In this document: in pieces, positions 20,043 through 28,973 of the stretch
Numbering within the stretch: position 1 is the stretch's first letter
Layout: every line of letters starts with the position of its first letter
Notes under the pieces: generated by a model
Told to the model about the DNA's origin: nothing
What the model saw: only the letters and a program-made list of their open reading frames with translations
The model's database searches: none
Position numbers and translations under genes: made by a program
Assembly (NCBI GenBank): GCA_041918675.1
Contig: JAYRVF010000003.1
Location: 62,001 to 126,000 of the forward strand
Length of the DNA: 64,000 bases
Reading direction: 5' to 3'
Origin: SCUB01 sp041918675
GTDB taxonomy: Bacteria > Pseudomonadota > Alphaproteobacteria > Rhizobiales > Xanthobacteraceae

Positions 20043-20492
20043 ATGTACGTCGGCGTGCGGCGCATCACCGTCGAATGGGGCGACTGCGATCCCTCCGGGA
20101 TCGTCTTCAACCCGCGCTATTTCGAATGGTTCGACGCGGCGACCGCCGGCTCCTTCGCCGATGTCGGCATCGACCGGACCGAGCTTCACGAACGCTTCGA
20201 CTATATGGGAATGCCGATGGTGGAAACCCGCGCGCGTTTTCACCGGCCGTCGACCTGGGGCGACCAGTTGGTGCTCGAGACGCGGCTGTGCGATTTCAAG
20301 CGATCGAGCTTCCGCGTCGAGCATCGCCTGCTCAAGGGCGACGAACTCGTCGTCGAGGGCTTCGAGACGCGCGTCTGGGTCGCCGCCGATCCCGCCGATC
20401 CGACCAAGGTGAAATCGCGGCCGATACCGGCCGAATTGATCGAGATATTCATGTCTGGTCCCGACCGCCGGATCGATGGAAAATCGCCATGA
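20043..20492 (+). CDS. 4-hydroxybenzoyl-CoA thioesterase-family hot-dog enzyme
   Basis: A 149-residue hot-dog thioesterase. The N-terminal block WGDCDPSGIVFNPRYFEWFD contains the catalytic aspartate (Asp16, equal to Asp17 of the Pseudomonas CBS3 enzyme) and the DPSGIVF signature of the 4-hydroxybenzoyl-CoA thioesterase group. It should hydrolyse an aroyl-CoA to the free acid and CoA. The ATG at 20043 follows a very strong GGAGGGG site, which excludes the in-frame start 18 codons upstream. In this operon it could release 3- or 4-hydroxybenzoate from a beta-oxidation product. Release of 3-hydroxybenzoate would feed the gentisate genes 5-14 kb away. The exact substrate is inferred. Confidence 0.85.
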   Translation: MYVGVRRITVEWGDCDPSGIVFNPRYFEWFDAATAGSFADVGIDRTELHERFDYMGMPMVETRARFHRPSTWGDQLVLETRLCDFKRSSFRVEHRLLKGDELVVEGFETRVWVAADPADPTKVKSRPIPAELIEIFMSGPDRRIDGKSP

Positions 20493-20541
20493 GCGGACGC
20501 GCGCGCCGACATCGCCGCGGCCGCGGCTATGGGGTGACTCC

Positions 20542-21576
20542 GTGAATTCAACGATCGCACTGTTTCTCGTCCAGGATGGCGTCATCAACGGCGCGATCTA
20601 CGCGCTGTTGGCCGTCGCGATCGTCCTTGTCTTCGCCGTGACGCGCGTGATCTTCATCCCTCAGGGCGAATTCGTCACCTTCGGCGCGCTGACGCTGACC
20701 TCGCTCGAGGCCGGCACGATGCCGGGGACGACCTGGTTCCTGCTGTGCCTCGGTGTCTGCGCCTTCGCGCTCGATTTCGCGCGCAAGCGACACAGCTGGA
20801 CCGCCGCGATCGCGGCGCGGCGTTTCGCCTGGGATATTCTGATGCCGCTCGCTTTCGTGCTCGCCACCTTCTACCTCGCGCCGATGAAGCTGGGGCTGGC
20901 GGTCAACATCGCCCTGTGCGTCGCGCTGGTCGTTCCGATGGGGCCGCTCGTCTACCGCATCGCCTTCGAGCCGATCGCCGACGCCTCGGTCCTGGTGCTG
21001 CTGATCGCCGCCGTTGGCGTTCATCTCGGCATGACCGGCCTCGGCCTCGTCTTTTTCGGACCGGAAGGCTTCCGCGCCGGCGCCTTCACGTCGGCGTCGT
21101 TCAGCCTCGGTCCGCTGATGGTGTCCGGTCAGAGCATTCTCGTCCTGGTCGTCACCAGCCTGCTGATGGCCGCGCTCAGCCTGTTTTTCGGCCGGTCGCT
21201 GCTCGGCAAGGCGCTGATCGCCTCGGCGGTCAACCGTCGCGGCGCGCGCATCGTCGGCATTCCCGAGGCGCTCTCCGGGCGCGTCGCCTTCATCATGGCC
21301 GCGCTGATCGGCACATTGTCCGGCCTGCTCGTCGCGCCGATGCTGACGGTCACCTATGACACCGGCTTCATGATCGGCCTGAAGGGTTTCGTCGGCGCGA
21401 TTCTCGCGGGCCTCGTCAGCTATCCCTGGTCGGTGGTGGCGGCGATCTTCGTCGGCATTCTCGAATCCTTCTCCTCGTTCCTCGCCAGCGAATTCAAGGA
21501 CGTCATCGTCTTCACCGTGATCATTCCGTTCCTGTTGTGGCGCTCGCTGATCGGCGGCCACGGCGAAGAAGAGTGA
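20542..21576 (+). CDS. livH: Branched-chain-type ABC transporter permease LivH (arylpropanoid-type operon)
   Basis: A 344-residue permease with about eight membrane segments. The LivH opening (LVQDGVINGAIYALLAVAIVLVF...IPQGEFVTFGAL) is clear, but residues ~65-115 form an insertion relative to typical LivH, with an extra helix pair. The start is uncertain: GTG at 20542, just before the first membrane segment, is preferred; ATG at 20476 would overlap the thioesterase gene by 17 bp and has no ribosome-binding site. It is the channel partner of the LivM domain of the next gene, whose start lies 5 bp beyond its stop. Confidence 0.82.
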   Translation: MNSTIALFLVQDGVINGAIYALLAVAIVLVFAVTRVIFIPQGEFVTFGALTLTSLEAGTMPGTTWFLLCLGVCAFALDFARKRHSWTAAIAARRFAWDILMPLAFVLATFYLAPMKLGLAVNIALCVALVVPMGPLVYRIAFEPIADASVLVLLIAAVGVHLGMTGLGLVFFGPEGFRAGAFTSASFSLGPLMVSGQSILVLVVTSLLMAALSLFFGRSLLGKALIASAVNRRGARIVGIPEALSGRVAFIMAALIGTLSGLLVAPMLTVTYDTGFMIGLKGFVGAILAGLVSYPWSVVAAIFVGILESFSSFLASEFKDVIVFTVIIPFLLWRSLIGGHGEEE

Positions 21577-21581
21577 CGGCG

Positions 21582-23387
21582 ATGAACGCGCGCAAAATCG
21601 CCGTCGGCGTCGTCATCGCGATCATCGCGGTGGTGCCGCTATTGCCGATGGTGCCGACGTTCTGGATCTCGCTCGGCAATTATATCGGCCTTGCCGCGCT
21701 GGTCTCGCTCGGCCTCGTCCTGCTCACCGGCGTCGGCGGCATGACCTCGTTCGGACAGGCCGCCTTCGTCGGCTTCGGCGCCTATACGTCGGCGGTGCTG
21801 ACGACGGTTCTGGACTGGTCGCCGTGGGCGAGCCTTCCGGTCGCGCTGGCGGTGACCGCGATCGCCGCGCTCGTTCTCGGCGCCGTGACGCTGAGATTGT
21901 CGGGGCATTATCTGCCGCTCGGCACCATCGCCTGGGCGATCGCGATCTTCTATCTGTTCGGCAATCTGAACATTCTCGGCGGCTTCGACGGCATTTCCGG
22001 CATTCCGCCGATTTCGATCGGGCCGTGGTCGCTGATCGATCAGCGCGCGAGCTATTTCCTGGTCTGGGCCTTCGTCTTTCTCGCGGTGGTGTTGACCGCG
22101 AACCTGCTCGATTCGCGGATCGGGCGCGCCATCCGCGCGCTGCAGAGCGGAAGCCTCGCCGCGGAAGCCTTCGGCATCGACACCGCGCGCGCGCGGCTGA
22201 TCGCGTTCGTCTATGCCGCCGTGCTCGCCGGCGTTTCGGGCTGGTTGTTCGCGCATATCCAGCGCGCCACCAGCCAGTCGAGCTTCGGCCTCAACGCCGG
22301 CATCGAATATCTGCTGATGGCGGTGGTCGGCGGCGTCGGTCATCTCTATGGCGCGATTCTCGGCGCGGCGATCGTCACCGTGCTCAAGGACCAATTGCAG
22401 AACCTGCTGCCGCTCGTCTTCGGCCGCGCGGGAAACTACGAAACCATCGTGTTCGGATTTCTGCTGGTCGGACTGCTGCAGGTCGCGCGCGGCGGCGTGT
22501 GGGGAGTGATCTCGCGGTTTCTCCCGCCCGAGCCGGGATCGTCGGCGCCGGCGCCGAGCCTGGCGCTGGCCGACGAAGTGGCGGCGGCGCCGGCGCTCGC
22601 GACGGCGTCGGCGCGTGGCGATCGGGACGAGCAATCCCTTCTCGAAGCGGGCGTGCTGCGCAAGGCGTTCGGCGGGCTCGTCGCCGTCAACGACGTTTCG
22701 TTCAACATGCGCGCCGGCGAGATCATCGGCCTGATCGGACCGAACGGCGCGGGCAAGACGACGACGTTCAATCTCCTGACCGGCATCGCGCGGCTGACCT
22801 CGGGAAGCGTGCGTCTCGCCGGCGAACGGATCGACGGGCTGCCCTCCCGCGCGATCGCGGCGCGGGGCGTGGCGCGCACTTTCCAGCACGTCAGGCTCAT
22901 CCCCGACATGAGCGTGCTCGATAACGTCAGGCTCGGCGCGCATCTGCATGGCCGCGCCGGCGTGCTCGCCGCGATGCTGCGGCTTGATCGTAAGGAGGAG
23001 GCGCGGTTGACCGCGCGTGCCTCGCGGCAATTGGAGCGGGTGGGGCTCGCCGACCTGGCGGACAAGCCCGCCGGCGCGCTCGCGCTCGGCCAATCCCGCA
23101 TCGTGGAGATCGCGCGCGCGCTCTGTCTCGAACCGCGGTTGCTGCTGCTCGACGAACCGGCCGCCGGTCTGCGGCTGAAGGAAAAGCGCGAGCTCGCCGA
23201 GCTGCTGCGGCGGCTGCGCGGCGAGGGCATGGCCGTCCTTCTCGTCGAGCACGACATGGATTTCGTCATGGGCCTGACCGACCACATCGTGGTGCTCGAT
23301 TTCGGCACCAAGATCGCGGAAGGCGCGCCGGCCGAAATCCGCGTCAACGCCGCGGTGCTGGACGCCTATCTCGGAGGCGTCGAATGA
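21582..23387 (+). CDS. Fused LivM permease-LivG ATPase of a branched-chain-type ABC transporter
   Basis: A 601-residue fusion. Residues 1-330 are a LivM-type permease (VLLTGVGGMTSFGQAAFVGFGAYTSAV near 45-70). A Pro/Ala-rich linker of about 25 residues follows. Residues ~350-600 are a LivG-type ATPase with Walker A GPNGAGKTT near 387, Walker B LLLLDEPAAGL near 521 and the H-loop VEHDMD. The signature motif is divergent (ALALGQSR in place of LSxGQ). There is no stop or frameshift between the halves, so it is one polypeptide; such fusions are known in Rhizobiales. A GTG at 21573, overlapping the livH stop, is an alternative start. The end overlaps livF by 4 bp. Confidence 0.88.
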   Translation: MNARKIAVGVVIAIIAVVPLLPMVPTFWISLGNYIGLAALVSLGLVLLTGVGGMTSFGQAAFVGFGAYTSAVLTTVLDWSPWASLPVALAVTAIAALVLGAVTLRLSGHYLPLGTIAWAIAIFYLFGNLNILGGFDGISGIPPISIGPWSLIDQRASYFLVWAFVFLAVVLTANLLDSRIGRAIRALQSGSLAAEAFGIDTARARLIAFVYAAVLAGVSGWLFAHIQRATSQSSFGLNAGIEYLLMAVVGGVGHLYGAILGAAIVTVLKDQLQNLLPLVFGRAGNYETIVFGFLLVGLLQVARGGVWGVISRFLPPEPGSSAPAPSLALADEVAAAPALATASARGDRDEQSLLEAGVLRKAFGGLVAVNDVSFNMRAGEIIGLIGPNGAGKTTTFNLLTGIARLTSGSVRLAGERIDGLPSRAIAARGVARTFQHVRLIPDMSVLDNVRLGAHLHGRAGVLAAMLRLDRKEEARLTARASRQLERVGLADLADKPAGALALGQSRIVEIARALCLEPRLLLLDEPAAGLRLKEKRELAELLRRLRGEGMAVLLVEHDMDFVMGLTDHIVVLDFGTKIAEGAPAEIRVNAAVLDAYLGGVE

Positions 23388-24109
23388 GCGCCCCGATCAT
23401 GACCGTCGAGAACGTCTCGGTCAGCTACGGCAAGATCGAGGCGGTGCGGTCGGTCGCGCTGGAAATTCCGCGCGGCCGGATCGTGACGCTGATCGGCGCC
23501 AACGGCGCGGGCAAGACCACGCTCCTCAACGCGCTGATGGGCCTGCTTCCCTCGCGCGGCGCGATCGCGTTCGACGGCCGCGACCTCGCCGGGGTGCTGG
23601 TCGAGGAACGCGCCGCGCGCGGCATCGGCCTGGTGCCCGAAACACGCGACCTGTTCGCGAGCATGTCGGTGGAGGACAATCTCCTGCTCGGCGGCTTCAC
23701 CGTGTCGCGCGAGGCGCGCGTGGCGGCGATCGCCGACGTGTTCGAACGCTTTCCCCGGCTGCGGGAACGCAGGACCCAGATCGCCGGCACGCTGTCGGGC
23801 GGCGAGCGGCAGATGCTGGCGATGGGACGCGCGCTGGTCGGCCGGCCCAAGCTCCTGATGCTCGACGAGCCCTCGCTCGGGCTTGCGCCGCGCATCGTGC
23901 GCGAGATATTCCAGATCATCCGGTCGCTGATGGAGACGGGCGTTTCCATCCTGCTGGTCGAACAGAACGCGCGCGCGGCGATGCAGGTCGCCCATTACGC
24001 CTATGTCATGGAGCTCGGCGAGATCACGCTGCACGGGCCGGCGGCCGAGCTTTCGCGCGATCCGAAAGTGATCGACAGTTTTCTGGGTTTCGGCAATCAG
24101 GACGATTGA
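23384..24109 (+). CDS. livF: Branched-chain-type ABC transporter ATPase LivF (arylpropanoid-type operon)
   Basis: A 241-residue LivF ATPase. Walker A is GANGAGKTT, the signature is LSGGERQM, and Walker B is LLMLDEPSLGL with the following VEQNARAA typical of LivF. The start overlaps the fused livM-livG stop by 4 bp (ATGA). It completes the importer with the binding protein at 15428, LivH and the LivM-LivG fusion. The acyl-CoA dehydrogenase gene follows after 29 bp. Confidence 0.9.
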   Translation: MSAPIMTVENVSVSYGKIEAVRSVALEIPRGRIVTLIGANGAGKTTLLNALMGLLPSRGAIAFDGRDLAGVLVEERAARGIGLVPETRDLFASMSVEDNLLLGGFTVSREARVAAIADVFERFPRLRERRTQIAGTLSGGERQMLAMGRALVGRPKLLMLDEPSLGLAPRIVREIFQIIRSLMETGVSILLVEQNARAAMQVAHYAYVMELGEITLHGPAAELSRDPKVIDSFLGFGNQDD

Positions 24110-24138
24110 CGGCCACATCCGGCGGAGTTGACGACGTC

Positions 24139-25920
24139 ATGACCTACACCGCTCCCGTTCCGCGCATTCTCTTCGACCTCGAACACATCGCCGATCTGAC
24201 CGCCGAATCCCTCGCCGCGGAAGGGTCCGATCTCGATCTCGCCGCCATCGCGCAGATTCTCGACGAGGCCGGACGCTTCGCCGGCTCGGCGATCGCGCCG
24301 CTCAATCGCCCCGGCGATATCGAGGGGGCGAGGTTCGAAAACGGCGTGGTGCGCACGCCGAAGGGATTTCCCGAGGTATACAAGGCCTGGGCCGAGGCGG
24401 GCTGGAACGCGGTCGACGCGCCCGTCGCCGTCGGCGGCATGGGCCTGCCGTTCCGCATCGCCACGGTGGCGATGGAAATGTGGACGAGCGCCTGCACGTC
24501 CTTCAGCCTCGGCCCGGTGCTCAGCCAGGGCGCGGCCGACGTACTGCTCATCCACGGCACCGAGGAACAGCGCCGGCGCTATCTTCCCAATCTCGTCACC
24601 GGCGAGTGGATGGCGACCATGAACCTGACCGAACCCCAGGCCGGCTCCGATCTCGGCGCGTTGCGGACCAAGGCGGAGCGCGCGGGCGACGGCACCTACC
24701 GCATCAGCGGCCAGAAGATCTTCATCACCTGCGGCGAGCACGACTACACCGACAACATCATTCATCTGGTGCTGGCTCGGCTTCCCGACGCGCCGCCCGG
24801 CACGCGCGGCATTTCGCTGTTCCTGGTGCCGAAATTCCTGGTCAAGGACGACGGCTCACTCGGTCCGCGCAACGACGTGCGCTGCGCCGGCATCGAGCAC
24901 AAGGCCGGCATCCATGCGAGCCCGACCTGCGTGATGGTCTATGGCGACGCCGGCGGCGCGACCAGCTATCTCATCGGCGAGGAGAATCGCGGTCTTGCAT
25001 GCATGTTCACGATGATGAACAAGGCGCGGCTCTATACCGGCCTGCAGGGCGTGGCGATCGGCGAGCGCGCGTTGCAGCTCGCGCGCGCCTATGCGCTGGA
25101 GCGGCGTCAGGGACGCGCCATGGGGGCGCCGGACGGCGGCGGGCAGATCGCCATCATCGAGCATCCCGACGTGCGCCGCAATCTCATGACGATGCGCGCG
25201 CTGACTTCGGCGGCGCGCGCCGTCGCCTACGCGACCGCCGGCGTCATCGACCGGGCCGCGACCGTGAACGACAAGGCCGCGCGCGCCGCGCAGGAGGACC
25301 GCGCCAGCATCCTGACGCCGATCACCAAGGCGTTCTGCAGCGAGGTCGGCGTCGAGGTCGCTTCGCTCGGCGTGCAGATCCATGGCGGCATGGGCTATGT
25401 CGAGGAGACCGGCGCGATCCAGCTTTGGCGCGACGCGCGCATCGCGCCGATCTATGAGGGAACGAACGGCATCCAGGCGATCGACCTCGTCACGCGCAAG
25501 ATCACGCGCGGAGGCGGACAGGTGGTGGAAGCGCTGCTCGGCGAATGGCGAACGATCGCGGCCGCGCTCGGCGATTGCGGCGCGGTGCCCAGGACGAGCG
25601 CGGCGCGTCTCGACCGGGCGATCGACCGGCTCGCGACGGCGACGCGGCAATTGCTCGCGGCCGGACCTTCGGCCGACGCGCTCGCGGTGGCGTCGCCCTA
25701 TCTGCGGCTGTTCAGTCTCGTCACCGGCGGCGCGTATCTCGCCAAGGGCGCGGTCGCGGCCGCGCGCGCGGACGCATCGACGCCGGCCAATGTCGCGCGC
25801 GAGGTGGTCGAGGAGATCCGCTTCTACCTCGACAATATTCTGCCGATGACGGCCGCGTTCGCCGAAATGACGGAAGCCGGCGCCGGCTCGGTGCTCGTTC
25901 CGGTTGATAGCTTCCTCTGA
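24139..25920 (+). CDS. Acyl-CoA dehydrogenase, ~600-residue type
   Basis: A 593-residue FAD acyl-CoA dehydrogenase with the extra C-terminal domain seen in the DmdC/FadE-like long group. Seen: the FAD/substrate block (TEPQAGSDLGALRTKAE), ITCGEHDYTDNI, QIHGGMGYVEETGAIQLWRDARI, and the catalytic-base segment IYEGTNGIQA with its glutamate. It should introduce an alpha,beta double bond into an acyl-CoA, here possibly a 3-arylpropionyl-CoA made by the ligase at 16611. The ATG at 24139 is taken as start; a TTG overlapping the livF stop is less likely. It is the last gene of the operon; a strong hairpin without T-tract lies 70 bp downstream. Confidence 0.86.
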   Translation: MTYTAPVPRILFDLEHIADLTAESLAAEGSDLDLAAIAQILDEAGRFAGSAIAPLNRPGDIEGARFENGVVRTPKGFPEVYKAWAEAGWNAVDAPVAVGGMGLPFRIATVAMEMWTSACTSFSLGPVLSQGAADVLLIHGTEEQRRRYLPNLVTGEWMATMNLTEPQAGSDLGALRTKAERAGDGTYRISGQKIFITCGEHDYTDNIIHLVLARLPDAPPGTRGISLFLVPKFLVKDDGSLGPRNDVRCAGIEHKAGIHASPTCVMVYGDAGGATSYLIGEENRGLACMFTMMNKARLYTGLQGVAIGERALQLARAYALERRQGRAMGAPDGGGQIAIIEHPDVRRNLMTMRALTSAARAVAYATAGVIDRAATVNDKAARAAQEDRASILTPITKAFCSEVGVEVASLGVQIHGGMGYVEETGAIQLWRDARIAPIYEGTNGIQAIDLVTRKITRGGGQVVEALLGEWRTIAAALGDCGAVPRTSAARLDRAIDRLATATRQLLAAGPSADALAVASPYLRLFSLVTGGAYLAKGAVAAARADASTPANVAREVVEEIRFYLDNILPMTAAFAEMTEAGAGSVLVPVDSFL

Positions 25921-26672
25921 CCGGCGCGTCCGCGAACTGGACATGCCGCGTTGCGGCCGCGCGAGACCGTGGCCGAAGGCGCTCCGGGACGGCCGGCTTG
26001 CGCGGCAAAGCCGGCCTGGGCCGGTCAGGCTCGGCGCGCCTCGCCGGCGGTAGGCATAAATTAGCTTTTAATATCAATTGTATGCGGCGGCGCATTGCCG
26101 CCTTCCCGTCGCGGCTTTTTCGCGCTCGCATCCGCCGCATCCGGTCTAGCCAAAGTACAAATTTTCGTATAAGAGTACCATAATGCAATTTTCCGCTGTG
26201 CGTTCGCGTGCCGGCTCACCGGTGCGACGGCGCAAGCGGCGGCTTGGATTTGCCGCGTTCGACACCGCGTCAAAAGCCGGCCGGAGAAACGGCTAGAGGG
26301 GGCAAGACGAAGACGCGTTTTCGCGCAGGATGGGCGCGCGCATCAACCCATGGTGATGGCGCGACCGGACCGCAACGACGGTCCTTCCGACGCGGCCATC
26401 GCGCGGAGCATTCCTGCGACGACACCAAGAGGTCCATCGTGGCGCGAACGGCGGCGACCGATCGCACCGCGAGCGACAAGGACCCGCGAGCGGCGCCGAT
26501 CGAGAACATGGTTGACATGACAAGTCGCGCGACGCGCGTGGTGTGACGGTACGTTGCATCTCGGCGCGCGAATTGAGACTGGACATGGCGTTCCATGTTG
26601 TCGACTATCGCCGTCAAGACAAACGGTACAACACTGACCAGACAAACTTTGGTGACCAGGAGGAAAATGTTC
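25921..26672. other. Long intergenic region between the arylpropanoid-type operon and the benzoate transporter
   Basis: This 752-bp stretch has no convincing gene; short frames in it lack conserved features. It contains a perfect 9-bp hairpin (GGCCGGCTT/AAGCCGGCC, 25991-26016) that may end the upstream transcript, and an AT-rich patch at 26050-26195 with the TGCA site listed separately. A TTGACA at 26512-26517 has no matching -10. The last 20 bases hold the AGGAGG site of the next gene. Confidence 0.6.
26174..26190 (+). promoter_or_regulatory. Candidate BoxR half-site upstream of the benzoate transporter
   Basis: The sequence AGTACCATAATGCAATT contains CATAAT (26179-26184, a possible -10) and TGCA (26184-26187). 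The ten bases ATAATGCAAT are identical to those in the BoxR-type site at 33468-33481. The second TGCA half is not conserved (AGTA). It is about 490 bp upstream of the binding-protein ATG. The evidence is the shared sequence only. Confidence 0.35.
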
Positions 26673-27878
26673 ATGGCGAAAAAGCTAATCGGTATCGACC
26701 GCCGTTCCGTTCTCAAACTCGCCGGCGGCGTCGCGGTGACGGGTCTCGGCGTTCGTTCGTTTCCGATGCCGGCGATCGCGCAGGGCGCGCCCGTGCGGGT
26801 CGGTTTCATGCTGCCCTATACCGGGACCTATGCCGCGATCGGCAAGACCATCGAGAATGCCTTCCGCCAGAACGTCGCCGAACGCGGCGACAAGCTCGGC
26901 GGTCGCGCGCTCGAATTCGTCCAGGTCGACGATGAGTCCGATCCGACGAAGGGTCCGCAGACGATGGACAAGCTGGTGTCGCGCGAGAAGGTCGACGTCG
27001 TCGTCGGCACCGTGCATTCCGGCGTGCAGATGGCGATGGTCAAGATCGCGCGCGAGTCCAACACGCTGCTGATCATTCCCAACGCCGGCGTCGGCGCGGC
27101 CACCGGCGCGATGTGCGCGCCGAACATCTTCCGCACCTCGTTCTCGAACTGGCAGCCCGGTTTCCCGATGGGCAAGGTGGCCTGGGACGCCGGTCACAAG
27201 CGCGTCATCACCTTCAGCTGGAAGTATGGCGCCGGCGAGGAATCGGTTGGCGGATTCAAGGAGGGCTTCACCAAGGCCGGCGGCACGATCGAGGCCGAGC
27301 TCTATCTGCCGTTCCCCGAGGTCGAGTTCCAATCCTACCTGACGCAGATCGCCGAGAAGAAGCCCGACGCGGTTTACGTCTTCTTCGCCGGTGGCGGCGC
27401 GGTCAAGTTCGTCAAGGACTACGCGGCAGCGGGCCTGAAGAAGTCGATTCCGCTTTACGGCGCCGGCTTCCTCACCGACGGCACGCTGGCGGCGCAGGGC
27501 GAGGCGGCCGAAGGCCTGCAGACCACGCTGCATTACGCCGACGACCTCGACAATCCGGTGAACAAGGCGTTCCGCGAGAACTACGTGAAGCGCTACGGCG
27601 CCGAGCCCGACGTCTACGCCGTTCAGGGCTATGACGCCGGCGCGCTGCTCGCCGTCGGCCTCGACGCGGTCAAGGGCGACTTCAAGGCGCGCGACGCTAT
27701 GCTCAAGGCGATGCGCAACGCCAAGCTCGACAGCCCGCGCGGGCCGATGTCCTTCTCCGCGGCGCAGAACCCGGTGCAGAACATCTATCTGCGCGAGGTG
27801 CGCAAGGGTAAGAACGCCTTGGTCAGGATCGCGCATCAGGGTCTCGCCGACCCGGGCGTCGGCTGCAAGATGACCTGA
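26673..27878 (+). CDS. ABC transporter substrate-binding protein (Peripla_BP_6, benzoate module), Tat-type signal
   Basis: A 401-residue periplasmic binding protein. The N-terminus has a twin-arginine motif (DRRSVLKLAGG) followed by a hydrophobic stretch and an AIAQ-type cleavage site near residue 38, so export is probably by Tat. The mature part begins VRVGFMLPYTGTYAAIG, a LivK-like type I fold. AGGAGG lies 9 bases before the ATG at 26673; the ATG two codons earlier is too close to that site. It starts a transporter operon that ends beside boxR, so benzoate or a related aromatic acid is the inferred ligand. Confidence 0.87.
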   Translation: MAKKLIGIDRRSVLKLAGGVAVTGLGVRSFPMPAIAQGAPVRVGFMLPYTGTYAAIGKTIENAFRQNVAERGDKLGGRALEFVQVDDESDPTKGPQTMDKLVSREKVDVVVGTVHSGVQMAMVKIARESNTLLIIPNAGVGAATGAMCAPNIFRTSFSNWQPGFPMGKVAWDAGHKRVITFSWKYGAGEESVGGFKEGFTKAGGTIEAELYLPFPEVEFQSYLTQIAEKKPDAVYVFFAGGGAVKFVKDYAAAGLKKSIPLYGAGFLTDGTLAAQGEAAEGLQTTLHYADDLDNPVNKAFRENYVKRYGAEPDVYAVQGYDAGALLAVGLDAVKGDFKARDAMLKAMRNAKLDSPRGPMSFSAAQNPVQNIYLREVRKGKNALVRIAHQGLADPGVGCKMT

Positions 27879-27895
27879 ACAGGCATTTGCTGGAG

Positions 27896-27925
27896 CATCG
27901 CCCCCTCGGGGGCGATGTTCTTTTT
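27896..27925 (+). terminator. Intrinsic terminator/attenuator after the binding-protein gene
   Basis: A 9-bp perfect stem (CATCGCCCC/GGGGCGATG) with a CTCG loop is followed by TTCTTTTT. It lies 18 bp after the binding-protein stop and before livH in the same direction. It would let most transcripts stop after the binding-protein gene, giving more of that protein than of the membrane parts. Confidence 0.75.
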
Positions 27926-28103
27926 CCCGCGCGCGGCTTGGCCGCGTGTTCCCCGTCGTTCGCGGCGTCCGCTCACGGATGTGGTGATCGGGCACGAAAC
28001 CGAATCGCTTTTCGCGCGGGGGGCGCGCACGGGTCGCGGCGCGCGGGCATTTCTCCCCGCTCGACCGACGCGTCGGGGGATCCGCGTTGGGGATTTTGAA
28101 TCG

Positions 28104-28973
28104 ATGACGCCGTTTTTCTTTTTCGTTCAGCTGCTCAACGCCGTGCAATACGGGTTGATCCTGTTCCTGGTGGCGAGCGGACTGACGTTGCTGCTCGGCA
28201 TCATGAACGTGATCAATCTCGCACACGGCACCTTCTATATGGTCGGCGCCTACGTCGCCTATGCCGTCATCGGCCAGTTCGCGAATTACTGGATCGCGCT
28301 GCCGGTCGGCATCGTCGTCGGGCTGGTGCTCGGCGCATTGATGGAGCGCTTCCTGGTATCGCGCCTGGAGGGCAGCGATCACCTGTCGCAGGTGCTGCTC
28401 AGCTTCGGCCTGATCCTGCTGATCAACGAGGCGCAACGCATATTGTTCGGCAGCGACGCGCACGCGGTGCCGGTGCCGAAGATCCTCAATTTCTCCATTC
28501 CGCTGTCGAACACCTTGTCCTATCCGGCCTACCGCCTGTTCGTCGCCGCGGTCGGCATCGTGTTCGTCGTCGTCATGTATCTCGTGATGAGCCGGACGCG
28601 CGTCGGCATGATGCTGCGGGCGGGGGCGGAAAACCGCGAGATGGCACGCGCGCTCGGCGTCAACGTCAAGGCGCTGTATCTCGGCGTCACCGCCGTCGGC
28701 ATCGCCTGCGCGGTGCTCGCCGGCGTCATCGCCGCGCCGCTGGCCTCGGTCTATCCGGGCATGGGCGACCAAATGCTGATCATGTCGTTCGTCGTCATCG
28801 TGCTCGGCGGCATGGGCTCGCTTTCGGGCACGCTGATCGCGGCGCTGCTGCTTGGCGTCATCGACGCCTTCGGCAAGCAGTTCTTCCCGAACTTCGCCTC
28901 GTTCGTGATCTACGCGACGATGATCGTCGTGTTGATCGCGCGCCCGCAGGGTCTGGTACGGGGGACGGCATGA
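28104..28973 (+). CDS. livH: Branched-chain-type ABC transporter permease LivH (benzoate module)
   Basis: A 289-residue permease with about eight membrane segments. The LivH block LTLLLGIMNVINLAHGTFYMVGAY lies near residues 28-52, and TRVGMMLRAGAENREMARALG is the cytoplasmic loop. The frame is open from 27915, but the conserved sequence starts at the ATG at 28104, and the upstream part runs through the terminator hairpin. It overlaps livM by 4 bp. Confidence 0.9.
   Translation: MTPFFFFVQLLNAVQYGLILFLVASGLTLLLGIMNVINLAHGTFYMVGAYVAYAVIGQFANYWIALPVGIVVGLVLGALMERFLVSRLEGSDHLSQVLLSFGLILLINEAQRILFGSDAHAVPVPKILNFSIPLSNTLSYPAYRLFVAAVGIVFVVVMYLVMSRTRVGMMLRAGAENREMARALGVNVKALYLGVTAVGIACAVLAGVIAAPLASVYPGMGDQMLIMSFVVIVLGGMGSLSGTLIAALLLGVIDAFGKQFFPNFASFVIYATMIVVLIARPQGLVRGTA

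Noticed and set aside
21582..23387. LivM-LivG fusion as a sequencing artefact
   Set aside because: The frame is continuous with a natural Pro/Ala linker and normal codon use, and such fusions are known in related bacteria.
26512..26517. A perfect TTGACA upstream of the benzoate-module binding-protein gene
   Set aside because: No acceptable -10 lies 15-19 bp downstream; the sequence there is very GC-rich.
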